The notes: generated from the sequence alone by a model not told the origin. Shown: positions 1-9,186, numbered from the stretch's first letter. The stretch: 64,000 bases of DNA from Bacillus pumilus (GCF_003431975.1 NZ_CP027116.1:930001-994000); one strand, 5' to 3'. Numbers and translations: made by a program.

Positions 1-747
1 TAACGGATACCCGAGGCTACTAAGGTGGACACGAATTTGATGCGTTCTACCTGTCTCTAATTGCAGTTTAACGGCTGTCAATTGCAGACGTTTATTCATG
101 TCCATGACCTGAAAATGCGTCACAGCTTTTTGTCCAGTAGGGGAGATTCTGCGTCTGACGGCATGGTGTTTGTCACGGCCGATGGCTTCATCAATGGTCC
201 CTTTCTTTTTTTTGAAAAGTCCCTCTGCGATGGCGATGTACGTTCGGGTGATCATTTTTTTAGAAAGCATTTGATCAAGAGCCGCATGGGCTAATCTATG
301 CTTTGCGAAAATGACGGTGCCGCTTGTGTCTTGATCAAGTCTATGGATATGTCTCACCCGCTTTTCTTCTCCATTTGCTTGAAAATGGAAGGCGACAAGA
401 TTAGCTAGTGTACCCGTTTGTCCTTGTTCATTCGGATGAGTGGGCAGACCAGCGGGCTTTTGGACAATGAATAGATGCTCGTCCTCAAAAAGCACCTCTA
501 ACTCACCGTATTCTGGTGTCACATCACTTTCTTCTGTTTCAAATAAATCAATGATGATTTGATCACCTGTACAGACTTTTGCCGCTTGATGAGCAGGTTT
601 TTGATTCAAACGAACTTTTTGATGCTCCATCCAATAATGGATAACTGGCTTTGAGGCAGACACGGCTGTTTTTAAAAAATGACTGAGTGAAGTGTTATGA
701 TGAAGCTCATCTACTTTGAGTGAGAGCATATGTCCTTTTATGTTCAT
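1..747 (-). CDS. yhcT: RluA-family 23S rRNA pseudouridine synthase YhcT, 3' end cut by window edge
   Basis: This gene reads leftward from an ATG at 747, preceded by GAGAGGA at a good distance, and runs open for 249 codons to base 1, so the last part lies outside the window. The product should isomerise uridine to pseudouridine in rRNA in the cytoplasm. The RluA motif HRLDQDTSG is present near residues 135-143, with the catalytic Asp at about 138. The other family motif, ETGRTHQIRVHL, lies just before the edge. RluA-type enzymes usually have about 300 residues, so roughly 50 are missing. The target uridine cannot be read from sequence. It is the first gene of a stretch collinear with B. subtilis yhcT-yhcX. 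Confidence 0.93.
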   Translation of the reverse strand, partial: MNIKGHMLSLKVDELHHNTSLSHFLKTAVSASKPVIHYWMEHQKVRLNQKPAHQAAKVCTGDQIIIDLFETEESDVTPEYGELEVLFEDEHLFIVQKPAGLPTHPNEQGQTGTLANLVAFHFQANGEEKRVRHIHRLDQDTSGTVIFAKHRLAHAALDQMLSKKMITRTYIAIAEGLFKKKKGTIDEAIGRDKHHAVRRRISPTGQKAVTHFQVMDMNKRLQLTAVKLQLETGRTHQIRVHLSSLGYPL

Positions 748-856
748 AATATCGGGTCCTCTCTTTGGGTATATATAGGAAACACTTACCTTGGCGAACG
801 CCTTTTTTTCTGTGCTATTCTGAATGGAGAAATAACGACAGAGAGGTAGATGTCAC

Positions 857-1207
857 GTGAGATTAATGAAAGCTGCTACAGACCTTCAAGAGCAGGCAAT
901 TGAAGAAATATCAAAGGATGTTGAAGATCTTCTTGCCCATGCTGTCAATGGAAAGCATCTAGATATGTATCAAAAAGACCACCCTTTTACTTTTATTGAT
1001 GGCGTATATAACGGGACGATGGATGATGCTTTTCGTATTTTATCGGGACTTCAGCTATTACATACCATTATTGTTAAACCGAAACGTCAAATCACAAAAC
1101 GAGATCGTGAGCTATTCGAGCGAAACCGTGAGCAGGTCAATGCCAGCGGATTTTCTTTTCCGTTTGATCTCGACGATTTCGTTAGCCGTCACCTTCAAAA
1201 TGCGTAA
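857..1207 (+). CDS. yhcU: YhcU-like cytosolic protein of unknown function (DUF5365)
   Basis: A 116-residue protein starting at GTG 857 behind AGAGGTAG. It is acidic, has no signal peptide or membrane segment, and its N-terminal half looks helical (LQEQAIEEISKDVEDLL). I place it as YhcU mainly by position, divergent from yhcT and upstream of yhcW, and by a general likeness to the DUF5365 family. No catalytic motif is visible and I do not know its function. B. subtilis has the CBS-domain gene yhcV next; here that gene is absent and replaced by the non-coding stretch 1208-1508. Confidence 0.75.
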   Translation: MRLMKAATDLQEQAIEEISKDVEDLLAHAVNGKHLDMYQKDHPFTFIDGVYNGTMDDAFRILSGLQLLHTIIVKPKRQITKRDRELFERNREQVNASGFSFPFDLDDFVSRHLQNA

Positions 1208-1410
1208 AAGATGGTGAGAACTTCCTTGTTAACTTACAAGGCACCCGCACATACTACTTTTAAGGGAACGGAGAAACCTTTAAGATCTGTAATACCAAAC
1301 CCGCTCTTTTTCAACATTGCCTATTTCTCCACGAATCGGAGCGCTTGGATCTCTTGCAGAATAAACCGAACACGGATAGGAGTCTGACAAAATGGTGCAG
1401 GCTCCTTTTA
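1208..1410 (+). ncRNA. candidate structured RNA ending in an intrinsic terminator
   Basis: The roughly 300 bases between yhcU and yhcW hold no credible ORF but several stems: CCTTGT/ACAAGG (1224-1229 with 1236-1241), TTAAGGG/CCTTTAA (1260-1266 with 1277-1283, one G-U pair) and GGAGAAA/TTTCTCC (about 1270 with 1325). They are followed by GGAGTCTG/CAGGCTCC (1379-1386 with 1398-1405) and TTTTAT, a terminator on the + strand. I find no match to the 6S, SRP, tmRNA, RNase P or common riboswitch motifs I know. It could be a small RNA or a yhcU 3' UTR. Confidence 0.4.
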
Positions 1411-1517
1411 TACATAATCATTTTAGCAGACATTCATCTTTGAAAGTCAATTTTATTCACGATATGATAGCATGGAGTATATGTTTAAGACTTTTGTAAA
1501 AAAAAGGAGTGGCCTCG

Positions 1518-2183
1518 TTGGTAAAGGCGATTATTTTTGATTTTGACGGATTAATTTTAGATACAGAAACACATGAATATGAGGTTTTACAAGAAATGTT
1601 TGCGGAGCACGAGTCAGATCTGCCTCTTTCCGTATGGGGCAAGGTCATTGGCACGCAGGCAGGCTTTAAGCCATTTGAATATTTGGAAAAGCAGATAGGG
1701 AAGACGCTCGATCATGAGGCACTTACAGCGGACCGGCATTCACGTTTTCAAATGAGAATGAAGGACGAATCAGCAAGACCGGGCGTAGAAGCTTATTTAG
1801 AAGCAGCAAAAGAGCTTGGGATCAAGATTGGACTTGCTTCCAGCTCAGATTATAAATGGGTGTCTGATCACCTAAAGCAGATTGGTCTTTTTGATTACTT
1901 TGAATGTATCCGCACGTCAGATGATGTGGAAGAAGTAAAGCCAAATCCTGAGCTTTATTTGCAAACAGCACGCTGCTTAGGAGTAGAACCGAAAGATTGC
2001 GTGGCATTTGAAGATTCTGTAAATGGATCGGTTGCTGCCAAACGAGCAGGCATGAAGTGCGTCATCGTCCCAAACAAAGTGACGAGCACGCTACAGTTTG
2101 AAGAATATGATGTCAGATTAGAATCAATGGCTGAAATTGAATTGCTCCAGCTATTCCATCAGCTTGAAAAAGAGGATCAGTAA
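1518..2183 (+). CDS. yhcW: HAD-superfamily hydrolase YhcW (phosphatase / beta-phosphoglucomutase-like)
   Basis: I start this gene at TTG 1518 (MVKAIIFDFDG) rather than at the in-frame GTG 1509, because the Shine-Dalgarno AAAAAGGAGTGG overlaps that GTG and sits 8-9 bases before the TTG. The protein has 221 residues. HAD motif I is DFDGLILDTE (Asp8 and Asp10), motif II is LASSSD near 113, and the Lys and acidic motifs appear in VEEVKPNPELY and AFEDSVNGS. The helical cap between residues 15 and 85 marks subfamily IA, with phosphoglycolate phosphatases and beta-phosphoglucomutases. It should hydrolyse or transfer a small phosphate ester in the cytosol; the substrate is unknown. It is followed 15 bases later by yhcX, likely in one operon. 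Confidence 0.92.
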   Translation: MVKAIIFDFDGLILDTETHEYEVLQEMFAEHESDLPLSVWGKVIGTQAGFKPFEYLEKQIGKTLDHEALTADRHSRFQMRMKDESARPGVEAYLEAAKELGIKIGLASSSDYKWVSDHLKQIGLFDYFECIRTSDDVEEVKPNPELYLQTARCLGVEPKDCVAFEDSVNGSVAAKRAGMKCVIVPNKVTSTLQFEEYDVRLESMAEIELLQLFHQLEKEDQ

Positions 2184-2198
2184 GGGGGCAAAAACATC

Positions 2199-3737
2199 AT
2201 GGCAGAAAAACTAGACTTAACACGGTTTGAAAAAAGAATGGTCATCCGGAATATCCGGGAAGATGATATTGACCGAATTATTGCTTTACAAGAGGTATGC
2301 TTTCCAGGCATGGACCCTTGGAAACGAGAGCATCTTGAAAGCCATCTTGAGCATTTCCCAGAAGGGCAGTTTTGTGCTGAATTCGAGGGAGAAATCATTG
2401 GCTCTTGTTCAAGTTTATTAATTAACTTTGATGAATACGATGATCGCCACACTTGGCAGGACATTACAGATGATGGGTACATCACAAATCATAATCCTGA
2501 TGGGATGAATATGTACGGCATCGAAGTAATGGTGAGTCCTGAATACCGCCGCATGAAAATTGGGCATCGTCTGTATGAAGCAAGAAAAGACTTAGCGAGA
2601 AGATTAAATTTAAAAAGTATCATCATTGGCGGACGGATTCCAAATTATCATAAATACCAAGATGAAATGACACCGCGTCAGTATGTGGAGCAGGTGATGC
2701 TTCACCAAATCTATGATCCCGTTTTATCTTTTCAGCTGTTAAATGAATTTAGTCTCATGCGGATCAACCCGAATTATTTGCCGGATGATAAGGCATCCAG
2801 CACATATGCGACATTAATGGAATGGAACAATGTCGATTATCGCCCGCAATCGAAAAGATATTATAAATCGGCGTTCCCTGTCCGCATTTGCGTGATTCAA
2901 TATGCGATGAAACAAATTCATTCCTTTGAGGAATTTATGAATCAGGTCGAGTATTATGTAGATGTCGCATCAGATGCGTCAGCTGACTTTGCCGTATTCC
3001 CTGAAATTTTTACGACGCAGCTTATGTCTTATTTAGAAGAGCGGTCACCAAGTCTTGCTGTACAGCGGATCACGGAATATACAGAGGACTACATTAATTT
3101 ATTCACAGACCTTTCTGTGAAATATAACATTAATATCATCGGCGGTTCCCACTTTGTAGAAGAAGAAGGGAAAATCTACAATATTGCCTATTTATTCAGA
3201 CGTGATGGAACGATTGAAAAGCAATATAAGCTTCACATCACGCCGAATGAAAGAAAATGGTGGGGGATTTCAGCTGGTGACCAAGTCCGGGTATTTGATA
3301 CAGACTGCGGCAAAATTGCGATCCAAATTTGCTACGATATTGAATTTCCTGAGCTAGCCCGGATCGCAGCTGACAAAGGAGCAAAAATTATTTTCACTCC
3401 GTTCTGTACAGAAGACCGTCAAGGCTATTTAAGAGTACGTTATTGTGCACAGGCGAGAGCAGTTGAAAACCAGATTTATACCGTCATCTCGGGAACAGTC
3501 GGGAACCTTCCGCAAACTGAAAATATGGATGTTCAATATGCACAATCAGCTATATTTGCCCCATCAGACTTTGAATTTGCAAGAGATGGGATTGTAGGAG
3601 AGTGTAATCCGAATATTGAGATGGTTGTCGTTGGTGATGTCGATTTAGAAATTTTAAGAAGACAAAGACAAGATGGCACCGTACGCCAGCTGAAAGACCG
3701 AAGAAGAGATGTGTACCATATTGAATATAAGAAATAA
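2199..3737 (+). CDS. yhcX: YhcX: N-acetyltransferase fused to a carbon-nitrogen hydrolase (nitrilase family)
   Basis: A 512-residue two-domain protein whose start ATG follows AAGGGGGCA. Residues 14-200 form a GNAT domain (VMVSPEYRRMKIGHRLYE is the acetyl-CoA loop). Residues 225-490 form a nitrilase-type amidohydrolase with the Glu-Lys-Cys triad: FPEIF near 265, KLHITPNE near 343 and QICYDIEFPE with the nucleophile near 377. Length and order match B. subtilis YhcX. The second half resembles enzymes that cleave linear amides or deaminated glutathione-type products; the true substrate is not known. It is likely co-transcribed with yhcW and ends at a strong bidirectional terminator. Confidence 0.93.
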   Translation: MAEKLDLTRFEKRMVIRNIREDDIDRIIALQEVCFPGMDPWKREHLESHLEHFPEGQFCAEFEGEIIGSCSSLLINFDEYDDRHTWQDITDDGYITNHNPDGMNMYGIEVMVSPEYRRMKIGHRLYEARKDLARRLNLKSIIIGGRIPNYHKYQDEMTPRQYVEQVMLHQIYDPVLSFQLLNEFSLMRINPNYLPDDKASSTYATLMEWNNVDYRPQSKRYYKSAFPVRICVIQYAMKQIHSFEEFMNQVEYYVDVASDASADFAVFPEIFTTQLMSYLEERSPSLAVQRITEYTEDYINLFTDLSVKYNINIIGGSHFVEEEGKIYNIAYLFRRDGTIEKQYKLHITPNERKWWGISAGDQVRVFDTDCGKIAIQICYDIEFPELARIAADKGAKIIFTPFCTEDRQGYLRVRYCAQARAVENQIYTVISGTVGNLPQTENMDVQYAQSAIFAPSDFEFARDGIVGECNPNIEMVVVGDVDLEILRRQRQDGTVRQLKDRRRDVYHIEYKK

Positions 3738-3743
3738 TGAAAG

Positions 3744-3772
3744 GAAGCGCCTATGACGAGGCGCTTCTTTTT
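3744..3772. terminator. bidirectional terminator between yhcX and the secreted protein gene
   Basis: The stem GAAGCGCC/GGCGCTTC with an 8-base loop is followed by TTTTT on the + strand; it lies between two converging genes and can serve both. Confidence 0.85.
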
Positions 3773-3774
3773 GA

Positions 3775-4191
3775 TTACATTTTTTTAAGAGATAATGTGA
3801 CGCCATGAGCGATTGCTTTTGCGGCTAAAAACGGGATACCTGATTGGACAAGAGACTGGTAAATCGCATGGTCCACTTGGTTCCATTTAAGTGAAGGCTC
3901 CTCTAAAAGGTTTTGCAATGCAGGGCTGATGTGCTCATCGAAAAATTCTTCGACTAATTTGCGTTTTTCCTCACCTGCAATTAATTCTAGCTGTGAGAGC
4001 CATTTTTCTTGCTTTTCAAATGAAAGTTCAATGTTTCGTTTAATCGTCTCTGTCACAGTTGGAAGCTGAAAATCACTTTGTGCTGTCACCTGTTCATGAG
4101 GAATAGGTGCCGCCTTTGCTGACAGAGCAAAAGGAGAAGCAAATAATACGAGTGAAGTGGAGAGCATCAAAGATTTTGTGATTGTTTTCAA
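3775..4191 (-). CDS. small secreted protein of unknown function
   Basis: This 138-residue product begins with a textbook Sec signal peptide: a lysine-containing start (MKTITKS), a hydrophobic core (LMLSTSLVLFASPFAL) and an AKA-type cleavage site near residue 27. The mature part, about 110 residues, is charged and probably helical, with no cysteine pair, repeat or catalytic motif. The gene faces yhcX across a shared terminator and has its own upstream region of about 170 bases, so it is probably a single-gene unit. The start ATG follows AGGAGGTT. I do not recognise it; B. subtilis has nothing at this position that I can recall. Confidence 0.8.
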   Translation of the reverse strand: MKTITKSLMLSTSLVLFASPFALSAKAAPIPHEQVTAQSDFQLPTVTETIKRNIELSFEKQEKWLSQLELIAGEEKRKLVEEFFDEHISPALQNLLEEPSLKWNQVDHAIYQSLVQSGIPFLAAKAIAHGVTLSLKKM

Positions 4192-4361
4192 TATGAAAAC
4201 CTCCTAAAATTTTGTAATGGATCTGTTCAAGGTTCATCATACAATGATGTAAAAATAAGGTAAATGAGGCGTAGCGCTTATTTTTTCATGTGACTAAGGG
4301 ATGCCGAAGCAGATGGCGAATATACTGAAATGAACGATCATTTGTTCAAAAGGAGAGGAAT

Positions 4362-4778
4362 ATGGGACGAGAAACTAAACATATGTATATCAATTTGCCG
4401 GTCAAGCATGTCAAGGAATCTAGGGCTTTTTTTGAACAGCTGGGTTTTGATTTCGAAGAGCAATTTTCGAATGATCAGGCAGCTTGCTTGGTCATGGATG
4501 ACACGATCACAGTTATGCTGCTATCCGTTAAGCATTTCCAGTCCATTTCAGAGAAGCAAGTGGTGGATGCAAGGCAGTCATCAGAAGTCATTATCTCCAT
4601 GAGGGTTGAATCACGAGAAGAGGTCGATGAGCTTGTTGAGCAGGCAATGGCAGCAGGTGGTTCACCGTTTAAGGAGAAGCAGGATCATGAATTCATGTAT
4701 GGATGGAGCTTTCAGGATCTTGATGGTCATTTGTGGGAAGTGTTCTATATGAATGACGAAAGAAGCAGCCTTTCATAA
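4362..4778 (+). CDS. VOC-superfamily (glyoxalase / bleomycin-resistance fold) protein
   Basis: A 138-residue protein with the ATG after AAAAGGAGAGGA. It shows the paired beta-alpha-beta-beta-beta layout of the vicinal oxygen chelate fold: YINLPVKHVKESRAFFEQLGF at the start and DLDGHLWEVFY at the end. The closing Glu of the second repeat is present and could bind metal, and a His occurs in the first repeat. Members of this type (PhnB/YdeO-like) are usually of unknown activity. It opens the block 4362-7415 that is absent between yhcX and yhxA in B. subtilis. Its 3' end overlaps its own terminator. Confidence 0.85.
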   Translation: MGRETKHMYINLPVKHVKESRAFFEQLGFDFEEQFSNDQAACLVMDDTITVMLLSVKHFQSISEKQVVDARQSSEVIISMRVESREEVDELVEQAMAAGGSPFKEKQDHEFMYGWSFQDLDGHLWEVFYMNDERSSLS

Positions 4779-4795
4779 GGGTGCTTCTTTTTTAT
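4762..4795 (+). terminator. terminator overlapping the VOC gene stop codon
   Basis: The stem GAAGCAGCC/GGGTGCTTC (one mismatch) is followed by TTTTTTATT. The left arm lies inside the last codons of the VOC gene. Confidence 0.75.
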
Positions 4796-4866
4796 TGTTT
4801 ATCAGTGGTATGATAATGAGGAAGCAGAGAGAATCTGGAATTCAACTAGAGAAAAGTAGGTGCAAC

Positions 4867-5784
4867 ATGGAATTTTTACTTGTCTTACTGCCAGTGTTCG
4901 GCATATTTCTCATTGGATATATCGGGCAGAAGGCCATTGGTTTTGACATACATACGCTCTCATCAATGTCTTTATATTTAATGTCACCATTTCTTGCGTT
5001 TGAAACTTTTTATCAAAACAAAGTGTCGATGGACTATGTGTATTTATCCATTTTTGTTGTCGGGCTTTGTGTTTCACTTATTTTATGTGTCTTTATTTTA
5101 TCTCGTATTTATGGGTATTCGAATGAAACGTATTGTGCCATGATTCTGTCGTCAGCCTTTATGAACAATGGAAACTATGGCACGCCGGTTGTCTTGCTCG
5201 TCTTTGGGGCAGCTGGTTTGGATATTGCGATTGTGTTAATGGTACTGCAGCAGCTTGTCATGAGTACGATCGGCATGTACTATGCAGCAAAGGGCGGAGA
5301 GGATGCAGGGGATGGAAAGGTCGTGCTGAAAAAAGTGCTTCGTATGCCGGTTGCTTATGGGGCGCTCCTCGGTCTTATATTTCAGCTGATTGACCTTTCA
5401 TTACCTAAAGAGCTAATGACGGGTGTTCAGCTTGTTGGGGATGCTGCGATACCTACAATTATGCTTATTTTAGGCATGCAGCTTGCTGTCATTTCTTTTA
5501 AGCAAGTGGATTATCGCAATATTTCATATGCTGTATTGCTGAAGCTGTTTATCTCACCACTGATTGCATTTGGTTTTACACTGATTTTACCGGTCGATGA
5601 TTTGGTGAAACAAATTATGATCTTAGTTGCAGCCATGCCGACAGCGGCAAATACAACACTGATGGCCGTACAATTTCGAACGAAGCCTGAGTTTGTCTCA
5701 AGCACGACGTTTCTCAGTACAATCTTAAGTATCGTGACGTTACCAGTTTTATTATGGATTTTATCCATGCACCCTCTGGGATAG
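4867..5784 (+). CDS. AEC-family (auxin efflux carrier type) membrane transporter
   Basis: I start at ATG 4867 (MEFLLVLLPVFG) behind TAGGTG. The longer upstream frame runs through the VOC terminator and lacks a ribosome site. The 305-residue protein is almost wholly hydrophobic with about ten membrane segments in two repeats, and a broken-helix region (AFMNNGNYGTPVVLLVFG, residues 98-115) typical of the bile-acid/auxin carrier fold. Bacterial members export or take up organic acids such as malate. It precedes a PucR-type regulator and an aminotransferase, which suggests an organic or amino acid substrate, but this is inference. Confidence 0.88.
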   Translation: MEFLLVLLPVFGIFLIGYIGQKAIGFDIHTLSSMSLYLMSPFLAFETFYQNKVSMDYVYLSIFVVGLCVSLILCVFILSRIYGYSNETYCAMILSSAFMNNGNYGTPVVLLVFGAAGLDIAIVLMVLQQLVMSTIGMYYAAKGGEDAGDGKVVLKKVLRMPVAYGALLGLIFQLIDLSLPKELMTGVQLVGDAAIPTIMLILGMQLAVISFKQVDYRNISYAVLLKLFISPLIAFGFTLILPVDDLVKQIMILVAAMPTAANTTLMAVQFRTKPEFVSSTTFLSTILSIVTLPVLLWILSMHPLG

Positions 5785-5822
5785 GGAATAGAGATAGGCG
5801 GCAAACAAAGGGGGATTTATGA

Positions 5823-7415
5823 GTGAATGTAGATATTCATTTCCAGGTGAGTGACGTGCTAAAAACGAAGCATTTTGCGCATGCGAAAGTGTTAGCAGGG
5901 GAAAAAGGACTGTTTCGGCAGGTCAAATGGGTACATGTATTAGAAGTGCCTGCTGTAGAGGATTTATTAAATGGAGGCGAGCTCATATTAACAACCGCCG
6001 CAGGTTTCCATGATCAACTGGATATGTTTAAAGAGTTTCTCAGACAGTTGATTGATTCAGGGGCGGCAGGCTTGTGTATTGAATTTGTTCCGCTAAGATT
6101 CGAAGTGCCGGAAGAATTACTGACCTATGCAGAAGAAAGAGATTTCCCACTGATTCTATTTACAAAAGAAGTGAAGTTCGTCAACATCACGCAGCATCTT
6201 CATACGATGATGATCGAGCGTCAGTATCAAATGATGGCTGATTTAGAAGCCCTCTCATCAAAGCTGAATGAGCTCTTACTCACTCCGCATCCGCAGATGG
6301 ATATTTTAGATCAAGTGTATCAGCATGTGAGGGGAATTCTTTTACTCCTCCCCGTTCAAGGCGAGCCGATTGTTTTATGTGATTCTTCCAAGCAAACCGA
6401 AGAACTGGTTATGAACTTTTTGCAGTATGCATCCTTGCCAAAGGGATACGATGTGACGCAAAAACAAGTCCTAGCGCTTAAACAAACCTTTGCAGACCTT
6501 GTGCTCATTCATCAAGCGGACACGCTCTCAGAATTTGAACTGCTTGTGCTGGATAAAGGAGCGAATGCCCTTGCCCAGCAAACATTAAGAGAGCTTTATA
6601 CAGAAGAGCTAAAGAAGACAAAAGAGAATGAATGGCTGCAAAAATGGTTCCAAGAAGCCCATACAGAACGAGAAATCATTGAGCATCTTGAAGAAACAGA
6701 AGGATTAAAAAAGCCAGCTGGCTGCGTTGTCATGCTTTTTCAAAAGCATCATCAAATTAAAGAAATCGCAGGTAATCTCTACTTTCTTGTATCTTGCCGC
6801 TCTATCTTCCAGCGTGCAGGTTTTCATCTGATTGCTTATGAGCATCAAGGACAAACCTTATTTATTTTATTGAATACGAGAAAAAAAGAGGACTGGAAAG
6901 AGCGCGCAGAAAAGGCTGCAAACGACATCAAACAATTGTATGAGCGGGAGCAGCCCCGAGGGGACGTGATCAATTTTGCCATCGGTCAATATTTTGAACA
7001 ATTTCAGCATATGAGAAAAAGCTTTCAAGCCGCCAAAGAAGTGCTGCATTTAAAAAAAGTGCTGCCCCACCGGGTGGAAAGCCCATTTTATCAGGATTTA
7101 CATATGCTCCGTCTCATGCCTGTTATGAAGGAAAGCGGTCTACTTGAATGTATGGTGAAAGAGTATTTAGAGCCAGTGATTTTAAACGATAACCAAAATA
7201 GCGGAAGGCTTTATCAAACGCTCAATCTCTTCTTACAGACAAACGGTTCAAAAAAAGAAACCGCAAGCCAGCTCTATATTGTGAGGCAAACCCTTTATCA
7301 TAGACTGGATAAACTGCATGCTTTGCTTGGTGAGGATATGATGCAAGCGCCGAAACGCCAGGCACTTGAATTTGCCATTCTTGCTTATGAATTCCTGCAA
7401 GGAAGTCGCCGTTAG
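5823..7415 (+). CDS. PucR-family transcriptional regulator
   Basis: A 530-residue protein starting at GTG 5823, seven bases after GGGGGA; an ATG three bases earlier is out of frame and soon stops. Residues 8-125 are the PucR N-terminal sensor (VLEVPAVEDLLNGGELILTTAAGF). The middle resembles the GGDEF-like CdaR linker, and the last 60 residues are a helix-turn-helix of the CdaR/PucR type (GSKKETASQLYIVRQTLYHRLDKL). Such proteins activate genes for purine, sugar-acid or amino acid use. It lies about 250 bases upstream of aminotransferase yhxA in the same direction, and I infer that it controls that gene. It is not PucR proper, as no purine genes are near. Confidence 0.88.
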   Translation: MNVDIHFQVSDVLKTKHFAHAKVLAGEKGLFRQVKWVHVLEVPAVEDLLNGGELILTTAAGFHDQLDMFKEFLRQLIDSGAAGLCIEFVPLRFEVPEELLTYAEERDFPLILFTKEVKFVNITQHLHTMMIERQYQMMADLEALSSKLNELLLTPHPQMDILDQVYQHVRGILLLLPVQGEPIVLCDSSKQTEELVMNFLQYASLPKGYDVTQKQVLALKQTFADLVLIHQADTLSEFELLVLDKGANALAQQTLRELYTEELKKTKENEWLQKWFQEAHTEREIIEHLEETEGLKKPAGCVVMLFQKHHQIKEIAGNLYFLVSCRSIFQRAGFHLIAYEHQGQTLFILLNTRKKEDWKERAEKAANDIKQLYEREQPRGDVINFAIGQYFEQFQHMRKSFQAAKEVLHLKKVLPHRVESPFYQDLHMLRLMPVMKESGLLECMVKEYLEPVILNDNQNSGRLYQTLNLFLQTNGSKKETASQLYIVRQTLYHRLDKLHALLGEDMMQAPKRQALEFAILAYEFLQGSRR

Positions 7416-7670
7416 CCCAGTATGTTCAATTTGCCGAGACCTGAAGAAAAGTGTCCTATCATTCTTTTCAATCAGTTGACGATCTGTCTAATGTAATCTC
7501 CCTGTTTCCTTTTTTATAATGAAAGGAACGATGGGTTCTCTCTTACGGACGGACCTAGTTCCGGTTTCATATGACGCGCGTATCATCCATATAATGAATG
7601 GAGAGGCAATGTGCTGAGGAACTGGTCTAAGCTTCTTTAGTAGTGAAAACGGATACATGGGGGCGGGAAG

Positions 7671-9011
7671 ATGAAAATACATGAGCAGGCGCAAAATCTT
7701 CAGGCGAAAGATGATCAATTGATCTGGCATCATATGAAAGGGACAAACAAGGAAAATGAAAGTATGGTCATTCTTGAGGCAGAAGGTGCATGGGTGAAAG
7801 ATATTCATGGAAATCGCTATTTAGACGGGATGTCAGGCCTATGGTGTGTGAATGCTGGATATGGACGAAAAGAGCTTGCGGAAGCGGCTTATAAGCAATT
7901 AAATACAATGCCTTACTATCCACTCACACAAAGCCATGTGCCAGCGATCCAGCTGGCTGAAAAGCTCAATGAGTGGCTTGGCGGGGACTATGTCATTTTC
8001 TTTTCTAACAGCGGGTCTGAAGCCAATGAAGCCGCATTTAAGATTGCCAAACAATATCATGCGCAAACAGGAGAGAGTACAAGGACAAAGTTCATCTCCC
8101 GGTATCGGTCGTATCATGGCAATACAGCGGCAGCTCTTGCCGCAACCGGTCAAGCGCAGCGTAAATATAAATATGAACCATTAGGTCAGGGCTTTATCCA
8201 CGTCGCACCGCCTGATCTATATCGTCACCCTGAGGACCAAGAGAACTTGGCAAGTGCAGCGGCCATTGACCAAGCGATGACGTGGGAATTAAGTGAGACC
8301 ATCGCTGGAGTCATTATGGAACCGATTATTACAGGCGGTGGTATCTTAATGCCGCCAAAAGGGTATTTGAAGAAGGTGAAAGACATTTGTGAAGCTCATG
8401 GAGCGCTTCTCATCGTAGATGAAGTCATTTGCGGCTTTGGCCGGACAGGGAAGCGGTTTGGTTTTATGCATGAGGAAGTAAAGCCGGATATCATTACAAT
8501 GGCAAAAGGGATTACAAGCGGCTATTTACCGCTTTCTGCAACGTGTGTAAAACGAGAAATCTATGAAGCTTATGCAGGAGAAGATACGTATGATCGGCTG
8601 CGTCATGTGAATACATTTGGCGGTCATCCTGCTTCCTGTGCCGTGGCACTTGCCAACCTAGAGATTATGGAAAGAGAGCAATTAGTAGAACGGTCCGAGG
8701 TGCTCGGCCGGGATATGCTTGACCGTTTGCAAGCGTTAAAAGAGCATCCATTTGTCGGTGATGTCAGAGGAAAAGGGTTGCTGTTCGGCATAGAGCTTGT
8801 TCAGAATCAACAGTCCAAAAAACCAGCAGAACCACATGTTGTCGCTCAATTGATCGCAGAATGTAAAAAACGCGGGCTGATCATCGGGAAAAATGGGGAT
8901 ACGGTGGCAGGCTATAATAATGTTGCGCAGCTCGCACCACCGCTTAATATCACAGATGATGATGCTTCATTTATCATCAATACCTTAAAAGAAAGCATGG
9001 CACAGCTATAG
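7671..9011 (+). CDS. yhxA: class III pyridoxal-phosphate aminotransferase YhxA
   Basis: A 446-residue fold-type I transaminase with ATG after GGGGGCGGGAAG. The PLP-phosphate loop SNSGSEANEAAFKIAK is near residue 108, the cofactor Asp lies in LLIVDEVICGFGRTG near 250, and the Schiff-base Lys in MAKGITSGYLP near 279; TFGGHP follows. This is the omega-aminotransferase group that acts on beta-alanine, GABA or similar amines with pyruvate or 2-oxoglutarate. In B. subtilis yhxA also lies just before glpP. The leader of about 250 bases upstream may hold the regulator target; I see no strong promoter match there. Confidence 0.92.
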   Translation: MKIHEQAQNLQAKDDQLIWHHMKGTNKENESMVILEAEGAWVKDIHGNRYLDGMSGLWCVNAGYGRKELAEAAYKQLNTMPYYPLTQSHVPAIQLAEKLNEWLGGDYVIFFSNSGSEANEAAFKIAKQYHAQTGESTRTKFISRYRSYHGNTAAALAATGQAQRKYKYEPLGQGFIHVAPPDLYRHPEDQENLASAAAIDQAMTWELSETIAGVIMEPIITGGGILMPPKGYLKKVKDICEAHGALLIVDEVICGFGRTGKRFGFMHEEVKPDIITMAKGITSGYLPLSATCVKREIYEAYAGEDTYDRLRHVNTFGGHPASCAVALANLEIMEREQLVERSEVLGRDMLDRLQALKEHPFVGDVRGKGLLFGIELVQNQQSKKPAEPHVVAQLIAECKKRGLIIGKNGDTVAGYNNVAQLAPPLNITDDDASFIINTLKESMAQL

Positions 9012-9034
9012 CAGAGAGACTTCTCTGCTTTTTT
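9011..9034 (+). terminator. yhxA terminator
   Basis: GCAGAGA/TCTCTGC stem followed by TTTTTT, immediately after the yhxA stop. Confidence 0.85.
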
Positions 9035-9186
9035 CTATGGAATAAAAGCTGCTGAGCTAGTGGATTCGATCAACCAAGCTGTTAGGTAATATCGGCATTG
9101 GGCACACTAGGTGTATTGAAAAATAGATGAGATTCTATTACTGTTAGGAGAAGGCTGAACCAATATATTTTAGAAGGAGACGGCAT

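Noticed and set aside
1457..1654. Minus-strand frame over the start of yhcW
   Set aside because: Antisense to a conserved gene start and without ribosome site.
4330..4602. Alternative frame overlapping the VOC gene
   Set aside because: Starts without a ribosome site and lies in a different frame from the clear VOC protein.
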